DNA of 64,000 bases, from contig NZ_SMBU01000028.1 in the NCBI RefSeq assembly GCF_004342485.1, positions 1 through 64,000 of the forward strand, written 5' to 3'. Source of the DNA: Roseateles saccharophilus (GTDB lineage Bacteria; Pseudomonadota; Gammaproteobacteria; Burkholderiales; Burkholderiaceae_C). Positions 28,637 to 38,700 of the stretch are shown in pieces. Position 1 is the stretch's first letter; each line of letters opens with the position of its first letter. Both the position numbers and the translations under genes were made by a program. The notes under the pieces are model-generated. The model searched no databases. It was not told the DNA's origin and saw nothing but the letters and a program-made list of their open reading frames with translations.

Positions 28637-29269
28637 TCACCAGCGGGCCGGCAGGGCCTTGAGGCGCTGGTACTCGCCGGCGGTGACCCGACGCAGATAA
28701 CCGCCCAGTTCCAGGTCCTTGACCAGCTTGGACACCATCTCGCGCGAGCAGCCCAGGCGCTGGGCCATGCCCTGGTGGGTCAGCGCCAGGTGGCGGCCGT
28801 CGCCGGTGGTTTCGTCGACGAGGTTCTTCAGCCGGCCGTAGACGTCGTTCAGCGCCAGCTGCTTGGTCGACAGCGTGGCGGCACGCGCGCGGCGGATGAC
28901 CTTGGTCAGCAGCTCGAAGGCGAACTCCGGGTGGTCGCTGATGTGGGTCAGCAGGCTGGCCCGTGTGACCATGACGAGGCGGCTGGCTTCCTCGGTGATG
29001 ACGCTGGCCGAGCGCGGCCCGCCGTCCAGGCTCATCTCGCCGACGTATTCGCCGGGGCCATAGACGCCGTAGGTAATCTCGCGGCCGCGCGCGTCGCTGC
29101 TGTAGGCACGCAGCGATCCGGAAAGGATGAGATAGAGGTTGTCGCCGATCGAGCCTTCCTCGATCAGCACGACGCCCCTGCGGTAGCTGCGCGCCATGCC
29201 GCGCGCGGCAAGCAGGCGCAGCGAGGGCGGCAGGAGCAGGAGTTCGGTGTCGGAAGAGGCGTCGGGCAT
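28637..29269 (-). CDS. Crp/Fnr-family transcriptional regulator
   Basis: A 210-residue regulator: cyclic-nucleotide-binding-type beta barrel at residues about 20-135 (VLIEEGSIGDNLYLILSGSLRAYSS, YGVYGPGEYVGEMSLDGGPRSAS), dimer helix, and an HTH_Crp domain (LTHQGMAQRLGCSREMVSKLVKDLE at about 165-189). The phosphate-binding stretch GEMSLDGGPRSAS keeps the Glu and Arg-Ser that cAMP receptors use, so it may bind cAMP or another cyclic nucleotide. It lacks FNR-type cysteines. Target genes unknown. It converges with the M48 protease gene. Confidence 0.92.
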   Translation of the reverse strand: MPDASSDTELLLLPPSLRLLAARGMARSYRRGVVLIEEGSIGDNLYLILSGSLRAYSSDARGREITYGVYGPGEYVGEMSLDGGPRSASVITEEASRLVMVTRASLLTHISDHPEFAFELLTKVIRRARAATLSTKQLALNDVYGRLKNLVDETTGDGRHLALTHQGMAQRLGCSREMVSKLVKDLELGGYLRRVTAGEYQRLKALPARW

Positions 29270-29384
29270 CCGGTCAGTGCAGCGGGCAAGAGGCCCGCGG
29301 CGCGCCGGAATGTTAGCCCCTCGTCCAAGGATTGCCTTGACCGGCCCCGGGGGGACGGCGCTCCGCCCGAACGCTTGATTAGGA

Positions 29385-30062
29385 TCAGTTCACCAGCTTC
29401 GCCGGCCGCAGCGACGACACCAGCGGCGGCAGCAGCGCCAGCTGGCGCATCAGCTCGCCGATGCTGTCGGCCCCGCTCTTGGCGCGGATGCTCTGGATCT
29501 GGCTGCGCACCGTAGAGATGGCCACGCCCTGGCGCTGCGCGACCTCGGTGGGCTTGACGCCGTTGGACAGGGCCTTGAGCACCTCGGTCTCGGCCGGCGT
29601 GAGCTGGTAGCGCAGCGCGAACCACTGCGCGGCCAGGTCGCCGCAGAGCTGGCGGCGCTCCAGGATCAGCAGCACGGCGGCCTGGCTGACGTCGCGGTTC
29701 AGCGGCACGACGACGACGTTGGCGCGGCCGCATTCGGAGCGATCGTCACCCAGGCGCAGCAGGCAGCGCCGCCCGCCGGATTCGGCACCCGCCAGCGCCT
29801 CCGCCAACGGCACCGCGTCGGTCAGCAGCCGCGCGCGCAGGTGCTGGCCGACCATCTCGAGCGGATGGTTTTCCTGCAGCGACGCGCGCGCCGCGAGGTT
29901 GGTGTGCAGAACCCGGGCTGCCCCGTTGAGCAGCACGACGCCGTGATCGAGCTCCTCGAGCACCAGGCCCAGCCACTGGCTGGACAGCGAGGCCGCCGCA
30001 CGGCGCTCGCGAGGACGGGGGCCGGGTGCCTGGCCCGGCTGGACAAACTCGGACAGAAACAT
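29385..30062 (-). CDS. LuxR-type transcriptional regulator with PAS-like N terminus
   Basis: A 225-residue protein. Residues 25-130 look like a degenerate PAS domain (LDHGVVLLNGAARVLHTNLAARASL) and residues 150-215 are a LuxR HTH (YQLTPAETEVLKALSNGVKPTEVAQRQGVAISTVRSQIQSIRAKSG). There is no receiver domain, so activation by ligand rather than by phosphorylation is likely. It stands alone: 115 bases upstream of the Crp-type gene on the same strand, 117 bases downstream of an MBL hydrolase gene. Confidence 0.88.
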   Translation of the reverse strand: MFLSEFVQPGQAPGPRPRERRAAASLSSQWLGLVLEELDHGVVLLNGAARVLHTNLAARASLQENHPLEMVGQHLRARLLTDAVPLAEALAGAESGGRRCLLRLGDDRSECGRANVVVVPLNRDVSQAAVLLILERRQLCGDLAAQWFALRYQLTPAETEVLKALSNGVKPTEVAQRQGVAISTVRSQIQSIRAKSGADSIGELMRQLALLPPLVSSLRPAKLVN

Positions 30063-30179
30063 CGCAGCACTCCTCGACCCGCCGATTGCGAGCCATCCTC
30101 AAAGCGTAGGAGAGCATGTTTGACCTTGGTCGTAAATGTTGCGGGACGTGTTTGTGAACGAATTACGGCGGCGCGTGTC

Positions 30180-30824
30180 TCAGGCGCCGGAACCGCCAAC
30201 ATAGGGATTGTGTTGACGCTCGTGACCGATGCTGCTTTCGGGGCCGTGGCCGGGGATGAACACGGTGTCGTCGCCCATGGGCCAGAGCCGCTCGCGGATC
30301 GCGTCGAGCAGCTGCTGGTGGTTGCCGCCGGGGAAGTCGGTGCGGCCGATGCTGCCGGCGAACAGCACGTCGCCGACGAAGGCGCGCCGGGCCGAGGCCG
30401 AGTGGAAGACGACGTGGCCGGGCGTGTGGCCCGGGCAGTGGCGCACGGCCAGCGTCTCCCGGCCGATCTGCACCGTGTCGCCGTCCTCCAGCCAGCGGTC
30501 GGGCGTGAAGCCCTCGGCCGGCGGGAAGCCGAACATCTTGCTCTGCTGCGCCAGGCCGGCTATCCAGAACTGGTCGCCGGGGTGCGGCCCGATGATGGGC
30601 AGGCCCTGCTCGCGGGCGAGCTGGCCGGTGCCGCCGGCATGGTCGATGTGGGCATGCGTCAGCCAGATCGCCTTCAGGTTCAGGCCGCGCTCGCGCACGG
30701 CCGCCAGCAGCCGCGGCAACTCGCCGCCGGGATCGATGACGGCGGCGTCCTTCGTGACGTCGCACCAGACGAGGGAGCAGTTCTGCTGAAAGGGCGTGAC
30801 GGGGAGGGTCAGGTACTGGAGCAT
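30180..30824 (-). CDS. MBL-fold metallo-hydrolase, glyoxalase II-like
   Basis: A 214-residue metallo-beta-lactamase-fold enzyme with THAHIDHAGG (His57, His59, Asp61, His62), RHCPGHTPGHVVFH, GDVLFAGSIGRTDFPGG and IPGHGPESSIGHE at the C terminus, all metal-binding blocks. It matches the YcbL/GloB-like group of short glyoxalase II relatives that cleave thioesters, though the physiological substrate is open. The start at 30824 (MLQYLTLPVTPFQQN) is the usual family start; upstream codons would overlap the divergent lipoprotein gene promoter. Confidence 0.92.
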   Translation of the reverse strand: MLQYLTLPVTPFQQNCSLVWCDVTKDAAVIDPGGELPRLLAAVRERGLNLKAIWLTHAHIDHAGGTGQLAREQGLPIIGPHPGDQFWIAGLAQQSKMFGFPPAEGFTPDRWLEDGDTVQIGRETLAVRHCPGHTPGHVVFHSASARRAFVGDVLFAGSIGRTDFPGGNHQQLLDAIRERLWPMGDDTVFIPGHGPESSIGHERQHNPYVGGSGA

Positions 30825-30873
30825 GTGGCATTGTGTTCGCCGCACAACCGCACCCGGACGACCACCCCGAGCC

Positions 30874-31389
30874 ATGACGATTTCGCACCTTCCCATCCTG
30901 CTGGCCCTGAGCCTGGCGCTGGCCGCCTGCGGCCAGGCGCCGCCGCGCCCCGACGAGATCGTGCTGCCGCGGCAGCAGGCCTGGGTCGACGGCCGGCGCG
31001 TCGACTATGTGACGACGGACATCTCCGATGCGGCCATGGCCGCCCGGCTCGGCGTCAACCATGTGCCGCGGCTGCGTGACGCCATCGGCAGCGGCCGGGC
31101 CTCGGTCACCGAGCGCGTCTACAAGTTCGCCGACGGCAGCCAGATCAGCATCTTCCCGTCCGGCCCCGCGGCCCAGGGCGCGCCGCGGCCGGACCCGAAC
31201 TACAGCCCGCTGTGGCGGCTGGTGCTGGTGACCTGGAAGCCCGGCGCCGCGGCGCGCGAGCTGCGCTCGGAAGAGGCCGTGCTGGAGGCCGCCGAGGCTG
31301 GCGAACTCGCGCTGGCGGTGACCGACATCGTCGTCAACTGCCCCATCACCCGCCCCGCCGAAGGCCCGGCGCTGCGCGGCGTGCGCTGA
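30874..31389 (+). CDS. putative lipoprotein of unknown function
   Basis: A 171-residue protein starting MTISHLPILLALSLALAACG, a clear lipoprotein signal with lipobox LAAC, Cys19. The mature part is hydrophilic and alpha/beta-like (IVLPRQQAWVDGRRVDYVTTD; ERVYKFADGSQISIFPSG), with no recognised domain. Position +2 is Gly, compatible with outer-membrane sorting. The last 190 bases lie inside the 3' end of the convergent acyltransferase frame; the reading here is protein-like to its end, so this gene is the better supported owner of that segment. Confidence 0.8.
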   Translation: MTISHLPILLALSLALAACGQAPPRPDEIVLPRQQAWVDGRRVDYVTTDISDAAMAARLGVNHVPRLRDAIGSGRASVTERVYKFADGSQISIFPSGPAAQGAPRPDPNYSPLWRLVLVTWKPGAAARELRSEEAVLEAAEAGELALAVTDIVVNCPITRPAEGPALRGVR

Positions 31390-32519
31390 ATGCCGACCAG
31401 CAGGGCCAGGCCCGGCACGCGGCGCAGCAGCCGATAGCCGGCGGCGCAGACCGCGAAGGTCAGCGCGATCAGCGCCAGCGCCTCCAGGCCCCAGGGCAGG
31501 CCGAGGGGTTTCAGCGCCTGCGTCAGCAGCACGATGACGGTCTGGTGCAGCACATAGAAGCAGAACACCGCCGCACTGGCCGCGCGCAGCCGCGGCGACT
31601 CGACGGTGAAGGCCCGCTGCGCCCAGCCGCAGGCGGCCAGCATGGACCACCAGCTCATGCAGGCCCACAGCAGGCGCTGCGCCGCGAGCACGGATGGCAA
31701 GGGAGTCACATCGGCATAACGGGCGAAGTAGGCGACCAGCAGCGCCCAGCCGCCCAGGGCACCGGCCAGTGCCAGCCAGCGCCACCGCAGCGCGGCCGGC
31801 CACAGGCCGGCGGCCAGCGGTGTGCGGCTGGCCCAGCCGAGCGCGAACAGGCCGCCGTATTGCAGGTGGTTGTAGAGATCGTGCACGAGGTCGTGCGTGC
31901 TCGGGTGATGCGGGAAGACCAGGGCCCGTGCCAGCGCCAGCGGCAGGGCCGGCAGCAGCAGCCAGCTCCAGCCCGGCAGGCGCGGCGCGGGCACGCGACC
32001 GCGCAGCAGCGCGGCCAGCCCGACGCCGAGCAGCGCGTACAGCCACAGATAGGGCAGGAACCAAAGGTGGTTCCAGGTCGGCACGCTCATGCAGTCGCTG
32101 CCACGGCAATACCTGCCGCCGTGCAGATAGGCCCACCAGAAGTCCAGGTAGCCACCATTGCCGGGCAGCTGGGCCGGCACCTTGGTCAGCACCTCGAAAT
32201 AGGCCTGCGGCGTGACGATGACGGCCATGCCGAACAGCAGCGGCAGCAGCAGGCGCAGCGAGCGGTCCTTCACCGCGCCCCAGGCGCCACGCCGCGCCAT
32301 CAGGCCCTGGCAGGCCGCGCCGGCGATCAGGAAGAGCAGCCCCAGCCGCCAGGGCGCGGTCAGCAGCATGAAGGGCTCCAGCGTGCCGCTGGCCGCCGGG
32401 CTCTTCACATGCCAGTCCCAGCTGACGTAGTACATGCCGACGTGATAGGGGATCAGCAGCGCGAACGCGGCGGTGCGCAGGCCATCGAGAAAGGGCAGGC
32501 GGGTGGCGGTGGTGTTCAT
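31200..32519 (-). CDS. membrane acyltransferase 3 family protein, OpgC/MdoC-like, with read-through 3' end
   Basis: A 439-residue inner-membrane protein with about ten helices. The N terminus RLPFLDGLRTAAFALLIPYHVGMYYVSW holds the Acyl_transf_3 signature Arg/His region, and VPTWNHLWFLPYLWLYALLGV and CFYVLHQTVIVLL are typical of OpgC/MdoC and related glucan or polysaccharide acyl- or succinyltransferases. The expected end is near residue 377 (VGIQR). The remaining 62 residues are Ser/Ala-rich low complexity and antisense to the lipoprotein gene, so the normal stop appears to have been lost. Function of the core should be retained. Confidence 0.85.
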   Translation of the reverse strand: MNTTATRLPFLDGLRTAAFALLIPYHVGMYYVSWDWHVKSPAASGTLEPFMLLTAPWRLGLLFLIAGAACQGLMARRGAWGAVKDRSLRLLLPLLFGMAVIVTPQAYFEVLTKVPAQLPGNGGYLDFWWAYLHGGRYCRGSDCMSVPTWNHLWFLPYLWLYALLGVGLAALLRGRVPAPRLPGWSWLLLPALPLALARALVFPHHPSTHDLVHDLYNHLQYGGLFALGWASRTPLAAGLWPAALRWRWLALAGALGGWALLVAYFARYADVTPLPSVLAAQRLLWACMSWWSMLAACGWAQRAFTVESPRLRAASAAVFCFYVLHQTVIVLLTQALKPLGLPWGLEALALIALTFAVCAAGYRLLRRVPGLALLVGIQRTPRSAGPSAGRVMGQLTTMSVTASASSPASAASSTASSERSSRAAAPGFQVTSTSRHSGL

Positions 32520-32579
32520 GGCCGCCAGCTTCGCGTTGCCTCCCGGCGCGCGCCAGCCGGCTGGGGCGAAGCGCGCGGC

Positions 32580-33272
32580 TCAGGGGGCGAGTTGATCGAG
32601 CACCGCGCGGTGGCCGCGCGACACGCGCAGCGTGGCGCCGCAGGCCAGCATCAGCACGGCCTCGCCGCTGGGCAGGCGCTCGATGCGCCGCACATGCGCC
32701 GGGTTGACCGCGTGGCTGCGGTGCACGCGCAGGAAGCGCGCGGCCCAGCCGGGACGCTGCAGCGCATCGGCCAGCGTCGCGCGCTCCAGCAGGCTGCGCG
32801 GCGGCAGGTGCAGCTCGACGTAGTTGTCGGCGGCCGAGATCCACTGCACGTCAGCGAGCCGCAGGCGTTCGCCCTCCACCCACCACTCGCCGGGCGGCGC
32901 CGCGGGCCGCGCGATCAGCTCGCGCGCGCGGGCCAGCGCCGCGGCCAGGCGTTCGGCCGTGTAGGGCTTGAGCAGATAGTCCAGCGCCGCGAGCTCGAAG
33001 GCCTGCAGCGCATGCTCGGCGTGGGCCGTCGAGAAGACCACACAACGCACGCCGGCCTCGCGCAGCGCCGCAGCCAGCTGCACGCCGTTACCGCCGGGCA
33101 TCTCGATGTCGAGCAGGGCCAGGTCGGGCGGCACGGCCAGCGCATGCACGAGGGCCAGCGCCGCGGGCGCGTCGGGCGCTTCGTGCAGCTCGGCCACATC
33201 GGCCTCGGCCGCGAGCAGGCGGCGCAGCCTGGCGCGCGCGGCGGGTTCGTCGTCGACGATCAGGACTCGCAT
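32580..33272 (-). CDS. LytTR-type response regulator
   Basis: A 230-residue regulator. Residues 1-120 are a receiver domain with phosphoacceptor Asp55 (LALLDIEMPGGNGV), acidic pair DDE at 7-9 and Lys in LLKPYTAERL. Residues about 135-230 are a LytTR DNA-binding domain (VQWISAADNYVELHL; FLRVHRSHAVNPAHVRRIERLPSGEAVL). Its start overlaps the sensor kinase gene by 13 bases, so they form one pair. AlgR/LytR-type systems act on envelope, virulence or carbon uptake; no target is obvious. Confidence 0.93.
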   Translation of the reverse strand: MRVLIVDDEPAARARLRRLLAAEADVAELHEAPDAPAALALVHALAVPPDLALLDIEMPGGNGVQLAAALREAGVRCVVFSTAHAEHALQAFELAALDYLLKPYTAERLAAALARARELIARPAAPPGEWWVEGERLRLADVQWISAADNYVELHLPPRSLLERATLADALQRPGWAARFLRVHRSHAVNPAHVRRIERLPSGEAVLMLACGATLRVSRGHRAVLDQLAP

Positions 33273-34327
33273 GGCAGGTCCAGGTGCAGGGCCATGCCAC
33301 TGCCGTCCGGGCCGAACGCGATGCGGGCCGCATGGCCGTAGCGGCCCTCGATCCGCTCGTGCAGATTGCGCAGGCCGAGGCCGCCGTCGGGATCGGGCGG
33401 CGATTCGGGCACCGGCGTATCGCCATGGTTGCTGACGCTCAGGTGCAGGCGCCCGCCCGCTCGCCTCGCGACGACGCTGACCGTCACGCGGCCGCGGTGC
33501 CGCGCAACGTCGTGCTTGACCGCGTTCTCCACCGGCGCGAACAGCAGCAGGGCCGGCAGCCGGCAGGCGCCCGCCCCCTCCTGCGCCTCGATGTGCACGA
33601 CCAGGCGTTCGGGGCCGAAGCGGGCCTGCATCAGCTCGAGAAAGGGCTGCACCAGGGCCAGCTCCTCGCGCACCGAATGCTCGGCGCGCTGCTGCGCCGC
33701 CAGCGTCTGGCGCAGCAGGTCGGCGAGCTGGCAGAGCAGCCGGTCGGCACGGGCCACGTCCTCGTACATGACCGAGGAGATCAGGTTCAGCGTGTTGAAG
33801 AGGAAATGCGGCTGCACCTGGTCGGCCAGGCGTGCGAGCTGCAGTTCGGCCAGCTCGCGGCGGGCGCGCTCCAGCTCCTGCGCACGCGCCGCCGCGGCCT
33901 GCGCCATCCAGACGCCGCGTGCGATCAGGCAGAAGCTGATGTAGGTGACCGCGTCCTTGCCGCCCTCGTAGACCAGCAGCGTCGGCAGCGGGTCGGGGTG
34001 GTAGTCCACGCCCACGAGGCCGTAGACGAGCAAGCGCAGCCCGAACATGCCGCCGACATGCAGCAGGCTGAATGCGGGCAGCGCCAGCGCATGCACTGCC
34101 ATTTGCCGCGGCCAGGGCTGGCCGCGCAGCGCGCCCACCAGAGCGTGCACGCCCAGCGCCAGCAGGCCGATGACGGCGACCGAACTGAACTCCCACAGGA
34201 AGGGCTCCCAGGGCCGCGTACCGCCGCCGAGGCGATAGGCCTGCAGCGCCGACGTGCTCAGCAGCAGGCCGACGACGGCCAGCAGCGCGATGTAGGGCAG
34301 GCGCCAGCGGCGCGCGAGGAGGGGCAT
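33260..34327 (-). CDS. LytS/YehU-type sensor histidine kinase
   Basis: A 355-residue kinase with four to five membrane helices in residues 10-150, a coiled segment (AAAARAQELERARRELAELQLARL) and the His_kinase (PF06580) box DQVQPHFLFNTLNLISS, where His is the phosphoacceptor. The ATP-binding part follows (ENAVKHDVARHRGRVTVSV, then GGLGLRNLHERIEGRYG). The ATG at 34327 gives a first helix directly. It phosphorylates the LytTR regulator encoded downstream. Confidence 0.92.
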   Translation of the reverse strand: MPLLARRWRLPYIALLAVVGLLLSTSALQAYRLGGGTRPWEPFLWEFSSVAVIGLLALGVHALVGALRGQPWPRQMAVHALALPAFSLLHVGGMFGLRLLVYGLVGVDYHPDPLPTLLVYEGGKDAVTYISFCLIARGVWMAQAAAARAQELERARRELAELQLARLADQVQPHFLFNTLNLISSVMYEDVARADRLLCQLADLLRQTLAAQQRAEHSVREELALVQPFLELMQARFGPERLVVHIEAQEGAGACRLPALLLFAPVENAVKHDVARHRGRVTVSVVARRAGGRLHLSVSNHGDTPVPESPPDPDGGLGLRNLHERIEGRYGHAARIAFGPDGSGMALHLDLPCES

Positions 34328-34403
34328 GGCCGCGAGTGTGCCGCGGTCAGCGGGCACGGGGCCGCCGCTCACCCCACGGGGCCAACGGCCGGCCCCAGCA
34401 GAT

Positions 34404-35792
34404 TCACTGCGCGGTCAACTTGGCCGCGAAGGCCTTGTGCACCGCCAGCAGCGCGCTGGCGCGGCCGGTCTGCACCTGCACCAGCGCGTCCTGCGCGGTC
34501 AGCCGGTCCTGCTCGGCGCTGAGCAGCGCGTAGAAGTCGGACACGCCGGCCTCGTAGCGCTTCAGGGCCAGGTCGCGGGCCCGCGTCGTCGCCTCGGCGG
34601 CGGTGGCCTGGGCCGCGGCCTGCAGTTCGGTCTCGCGCAACGTGGAGAGGCTGCCCTGGGCGTCCTGCAGCGCGATCAGCTGGGCCTGCTCGGCGGCGGC
34701 CACGGCGGCGTCGAAGCCGGCGCGGGCGGCCGTCTCCTCGGCCTTGCGGGCGCCGAAGTCGAGGAAGTTCCAGTTCAGCGCGCCGGCGATGGAGTGGATC
34801 TCGGTGGCGCTCTTGAACAGGTTGCTGGTGCTGGCGGCGCTCCAGCCGATCTGGCCGGTCAGGCCCAGGCTGGGCCAGCGCGCGGCCCAGGCGACGTGGG
34901 CACGCGCAGCGGCGGCCTGGGCGCGCACGGCCGCGGCCTTCACGTCCGGGCGGGCAGCGAGCAGGCCGGCCGGATCGGGCAGCGTGCCGAGGCTGACGAG
35001 GCGGGGCTCGGGCATGGCGGGCAGCGGGTCGCTGTCGGCCTTGTCACAGTCGGCCGGCGCCTGACCGCGCAGCACGTCGAGCTGCAGGCGCGTCAGGCAG
35101 GCGGCGTTGCGCAGCGCCGGCACGCTGGCCGAGGTCTGCGCCACCAGCGCCTCGGCACGGGCCTGGTCGACGGCTGTGCCGCGGCCGGCGCCAACACGGG
35201 CCTTCACGAGGTCGAGCAGCTGGTTCTGCACGACCAGGGCTTCCTTGGCGAGTTTGAGGCGCTGGCCGAGGCCGATGAGCTGGGTCTGCAGGTTGAGCGC
35301 GGTGCCGGCCAGGCTGAGCTGGGCGGCATCGCGGTCGAGCGCGGCGCTCTCGGCGTCATAACCGGCCGCCTGGGCGGTGGCGGAGGCGCGGCCCCAGAGG
35401 TCGACTTCCCAGCGCGCCGTCGCATTGACGCCGTAGCTGTTGAAGTTGTTGAACTGGCCCAGGTCGTTGGCGGCGCGCTGGCGGCTGGCGTTGGCGCCGA
35501 GACCGACGGTGGGCAGGCGCTGGGCGCCGGCCGAGTCGGCCAGCGCTTGGGCCTGCTTGAGGCGGGCCGCGGCGGCGCGCAGGTCGCGGTTGTTGGCCAG
35601 CACTTCGTCGACGATGCGCTGCAGCTGGGCGCTGTCGACGAAGGCGGTGGTCATCGTCGCGGCACCGGGGTTGGCGGCGGGCGTCTGGGCGAACTTCTCG
35701 GGAGCGAGGTTCTGGGGACCGGGCGGCAAGGCAGGCCCGGCGCAGGCGGCCAGCAGCGCGGCGGCAGCGAGAGGGGTCAGGCGGATGAGCAT
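34404..35792 (-). CDS. outer-membrane efflux channel, NodT/OprN-type
   Basis: A 462-residue lipoprotein-type outer-membrane factor. The signal MLIRLTPLAAAALLAACAG ends in lipobox LLAAC (Cys17). Two halves with long coiled-coil repeats (NNRDLRAAAARLKQAQALADS; RYEAGVSDFYALLSAEQDRL) match the TolC/OEP trimer fold, and ATARWEVDLWGRASATAQAA is a hallmark of the NodT family. It is the third gene of the RND operon, one base after the stop of the pump gene. It should be functional, but its adaptor is interrupted. Confidence 0.93.
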   Translation of the reverse strand: MLIRLTPLAAAALLAACAGPALPPGPQNLAPEKFAQTPAANPGAATMTTAFVDSAQLQRIVDEVLANNRDLRAAAARLKQAQALADSAGAQRLPTVGLGANASRQRAANDLGQFNNFNSYGVNATARWEVDLWGRASATAQAAGYDAESAALDRDAAQLSLAGTALNLQTQLIGLGQRLKLAKEALVVQNQLLDLVKARVGAGRGTAVDQARAEALVAQTSASVPALRNAACLTRLQLDVLRGQAPADCDKADSDPLPAMPEPRLVSLGTLPDPAGLLAARPDVKAAAVRAQAAAARAHVAWAARWPSLGLTGQIGWSAASTSNLFKSATEIHSIAGALNWNFLDFGARKAEETAARAGFDAAVAAAEQAQLIALQDAQGSLSTLRETELQAAAQATAAEATTRARDLALKRYEAGVSDFYALLSAEQDRLTAQDALVQVQTGRASALLAVHKAFAAKLTAQ

Positions 35793-35793
35793 G

Positions 35794-38700
35794 TCAGTGG
35801 CCCTCGTTCTTCGTCGTGGGGGCGGCGTCATCGATGCCGGGGTGGAAGGCATGGGCCGAGGCGTCGATCTGGGCGTGCAGCGCGGCAGCGCGGGCGCGGC
35901 GCTTCGCGGTGCTACTGCGCAACAGGCTGTAGAAGACCGGCGTCAGGAAGATGCCGAAGAAGGTCACGCCCAGCATGCCGGCGAACACGGCGATGCCCAT
36001 CGCGCGGCGCATCTCGCTGCCGGCGCCGCTGCCCAGGATCAGCGGGACGACGCCGGCGCAGAAGGCGATGGAGGTCATCAGGATGGGGCGCAGGCGCAGG
36101 CGGCAGGCCTCGATGACGGCGTCGTACATGGACTTGCCGTGCTCCTCCAGCTCCTTCGCGAACTCGACGATCAGGATGGCGTTCTTGCAGGCCAGGCCGA
36201 CGAGCACGACCAGGGCCACCTGCGTGAAGATGTTCAGGTCCCCTGCCTGCATGAAGGGCGGGAAGTGCGACAGCCAGACGCCGAACAGCGCCGACAGGAT
36301 GCACATCGGCACGATCAGGATGATGGCCAGCGGCAGGCTCCAGCTCTCGTACTGCGCGGCCAGCACCAGCACGACGAGCACGACGGAGAACATCAGCACG
36401 GCGGCCAGCGTCGGGATCTTGACGCCCAGCCCCGGGACGGTCACGTCGCGGGTCAGGCGGTCCTGGTAGCTGAGGTCGGTGAACTCGTAGCCGAAACCAC
36501 GCGGCAGGGTCTTCAGGATGCGCTCGATCTCACCCTCGGCCTGACCCGACGAGAAGCCGGGCTTGGGCGCGCCGTTGATGTCGGCGCTGGGGAAGCCGTT
36601 GTAGCGCGTGACACGGGTGGGGCCGAAGGTGGGCTCCACGCTCATCAGCGAACCCAGCGGCACCATCTGGCCGGCGTCGTTGCGGGTCTTGAGCTGGGTG
36701 ATGTCCTCGGCCTTGGCGCGGAAGGGCGCGTCGGCCTGCACGATGACCTGGTAGGTCTTGCCGAACTTGGTGAAGTCGTTGACGTAGAGCGAGCCGAGGT
36801 TGATCTGCAGCGTGTCGTAGATGGAGCCGAGCGGCACGCCCATCTGCTTGGCCTTCACGCGGTCCACGTTGGCGAACAGCTGGGGCACGTTGATGTCGTA
36901 GTTGGAATAGGGCGTGCCGATGCTGGTGCCCGGGTTGCCGTAGATCTGGCCGAGCGAACCCCAGACCGCGCCGTACAGGGCCTGCTCGCCCTGGCTGCTG
37001 CGGTCCTGCACCTGGATCTTGAAGCCGCCGGCGATGCCCAGCCCGTCCACCGGGGGCGGCGGCAGCACGAACATGCGCGCGCCCTGGATCTGCTGGATGG
37101 CCCCGTTGACCTTGCCGAGGATGGCTTCCTTGCTCTTGTCGCGCGAGGTGCGCTCGTCGAAGCTGTCCAGGCCGAAGAAGACGATGCCCTCGTTGGGCGC
37201 GGCCGAGAAGCCGGCGCTGGACAGGCCCGGGAAGGCGACCGAGTCCTTGATGCCGGGCACCTTCAGCGCGATGTCGCTCATGCGGCGGATGACCTCGTCC
37301 GTGCGATCCAGGCTGGCGCCGGCCGGCAGCTGGGCCACGCCGATCAGGTACTGCTTGTCGGGCGCGGGCACGAAACCGCTCGGGATGCGCGTGAACATGA
37401 AGCCGGTGGCCGCAAGCAGCACGAGGTAGACACCGACGGCCATCGACTTGCGTTTCAGGATGCCGGTGACGCCGCGGCCGTAATCGGACGAGCGGCGCTG
37501 GAAGACGCAGTTGAACCAGTGGAAGAAGCGGCCGAAGACCTTGTCCATGGCCTGCATCAGCCGGTCCTTGGGCGCGTCATGCGGGCGCAGCAGGATGGCC
37601 GCGAGCGCGGGCGACAGCGTCAGCGAGTTGAAGGCCGAGATCACCGTCGAGATCGCGATGGTGACGGCGAACTGCTTGTAGAACTGGCCCGACAGGCCCG
37701 GCACCAGCGTCAGTGGGATGAACACCGCGCACAGCACCAGCGCGATGGCGATGATGGGGCCGGAGACCTCCTGCATGGCCTTCACGGTGGCGTTGTGCGG
37801 CGTCAATCCATCCTGGATGTTGCGCTCGACGTTCTCGACGACCACGATGGCGTCGTCCACGACGATGCCGATGGCCAGCACGAGGCCGAACAGCGTGAGC
37901 GTGTTGATCGAGAAGCCCAACAGCAGCAGCACGGCGAAGGTGCCGACGATGGACACCGGCACGGCGACCAGCGGGATGATGGACGCGCGCCAGGTCTGCA
38001 GGAAGATGATGACGACGAGCACGACCAGGCCGACCGCCTCGAACAGCGTGTGCACGACCTTCTCGATGGAGGTCTGCACGAAGCGGGTCGGGTCGTAGAC
38101 GATGCTGTAGTCGACACCGGCGGGGAAGCTGGGCTTGAGCCTCTCCATCGTCTCGCGCACATTGTTCGAGATCGCCAGCGCATTGGAGCCCGGCGCCTGG
38201 AACACGGCGATGGCGGCGGCCTCCTTGTTGTTCAGCAGGCTGCGCAGCGCGAAGGTGCCGGCGCTGATCTCGACGCGGCCGACGTCCTTGACCCGCACCA
38301 TGGCGCCGGTCTTGGTGTCGCTACGGACGATGATGTTGCCGAACTCCTCCTCGCTGGCGAGGCGGCCCTGCGCGTTGATGGCGAGCTGGAAGTCCGTGCC
38401 CTTGGGCGATGGTGCGGCGCCGATGACGCCGGCCGCAACCTGGGTGTTCTGCTCGCGGATGGCGCCGACGACCTCGGAGGCCGTCATGCTGCGGCTGGCG
38501 AGCTTCTGCGGGTCCAGCCAGATGCGCATCGCGTAGTCGCCGGCGCCGAACATCAGCACCGAGCCCATGCCGGGCACGCGCAGCAGCTCGTCGCGCACGT
38601 TGAGGTTGCCGTAGTTGCGCAGGTAGAGGGCGTCGCGCGAGTTGTCCGGGCTGACGAGGTGGACCACCATCGTCAGGTTGGGGCTGCTCTTCTCCGTCGT

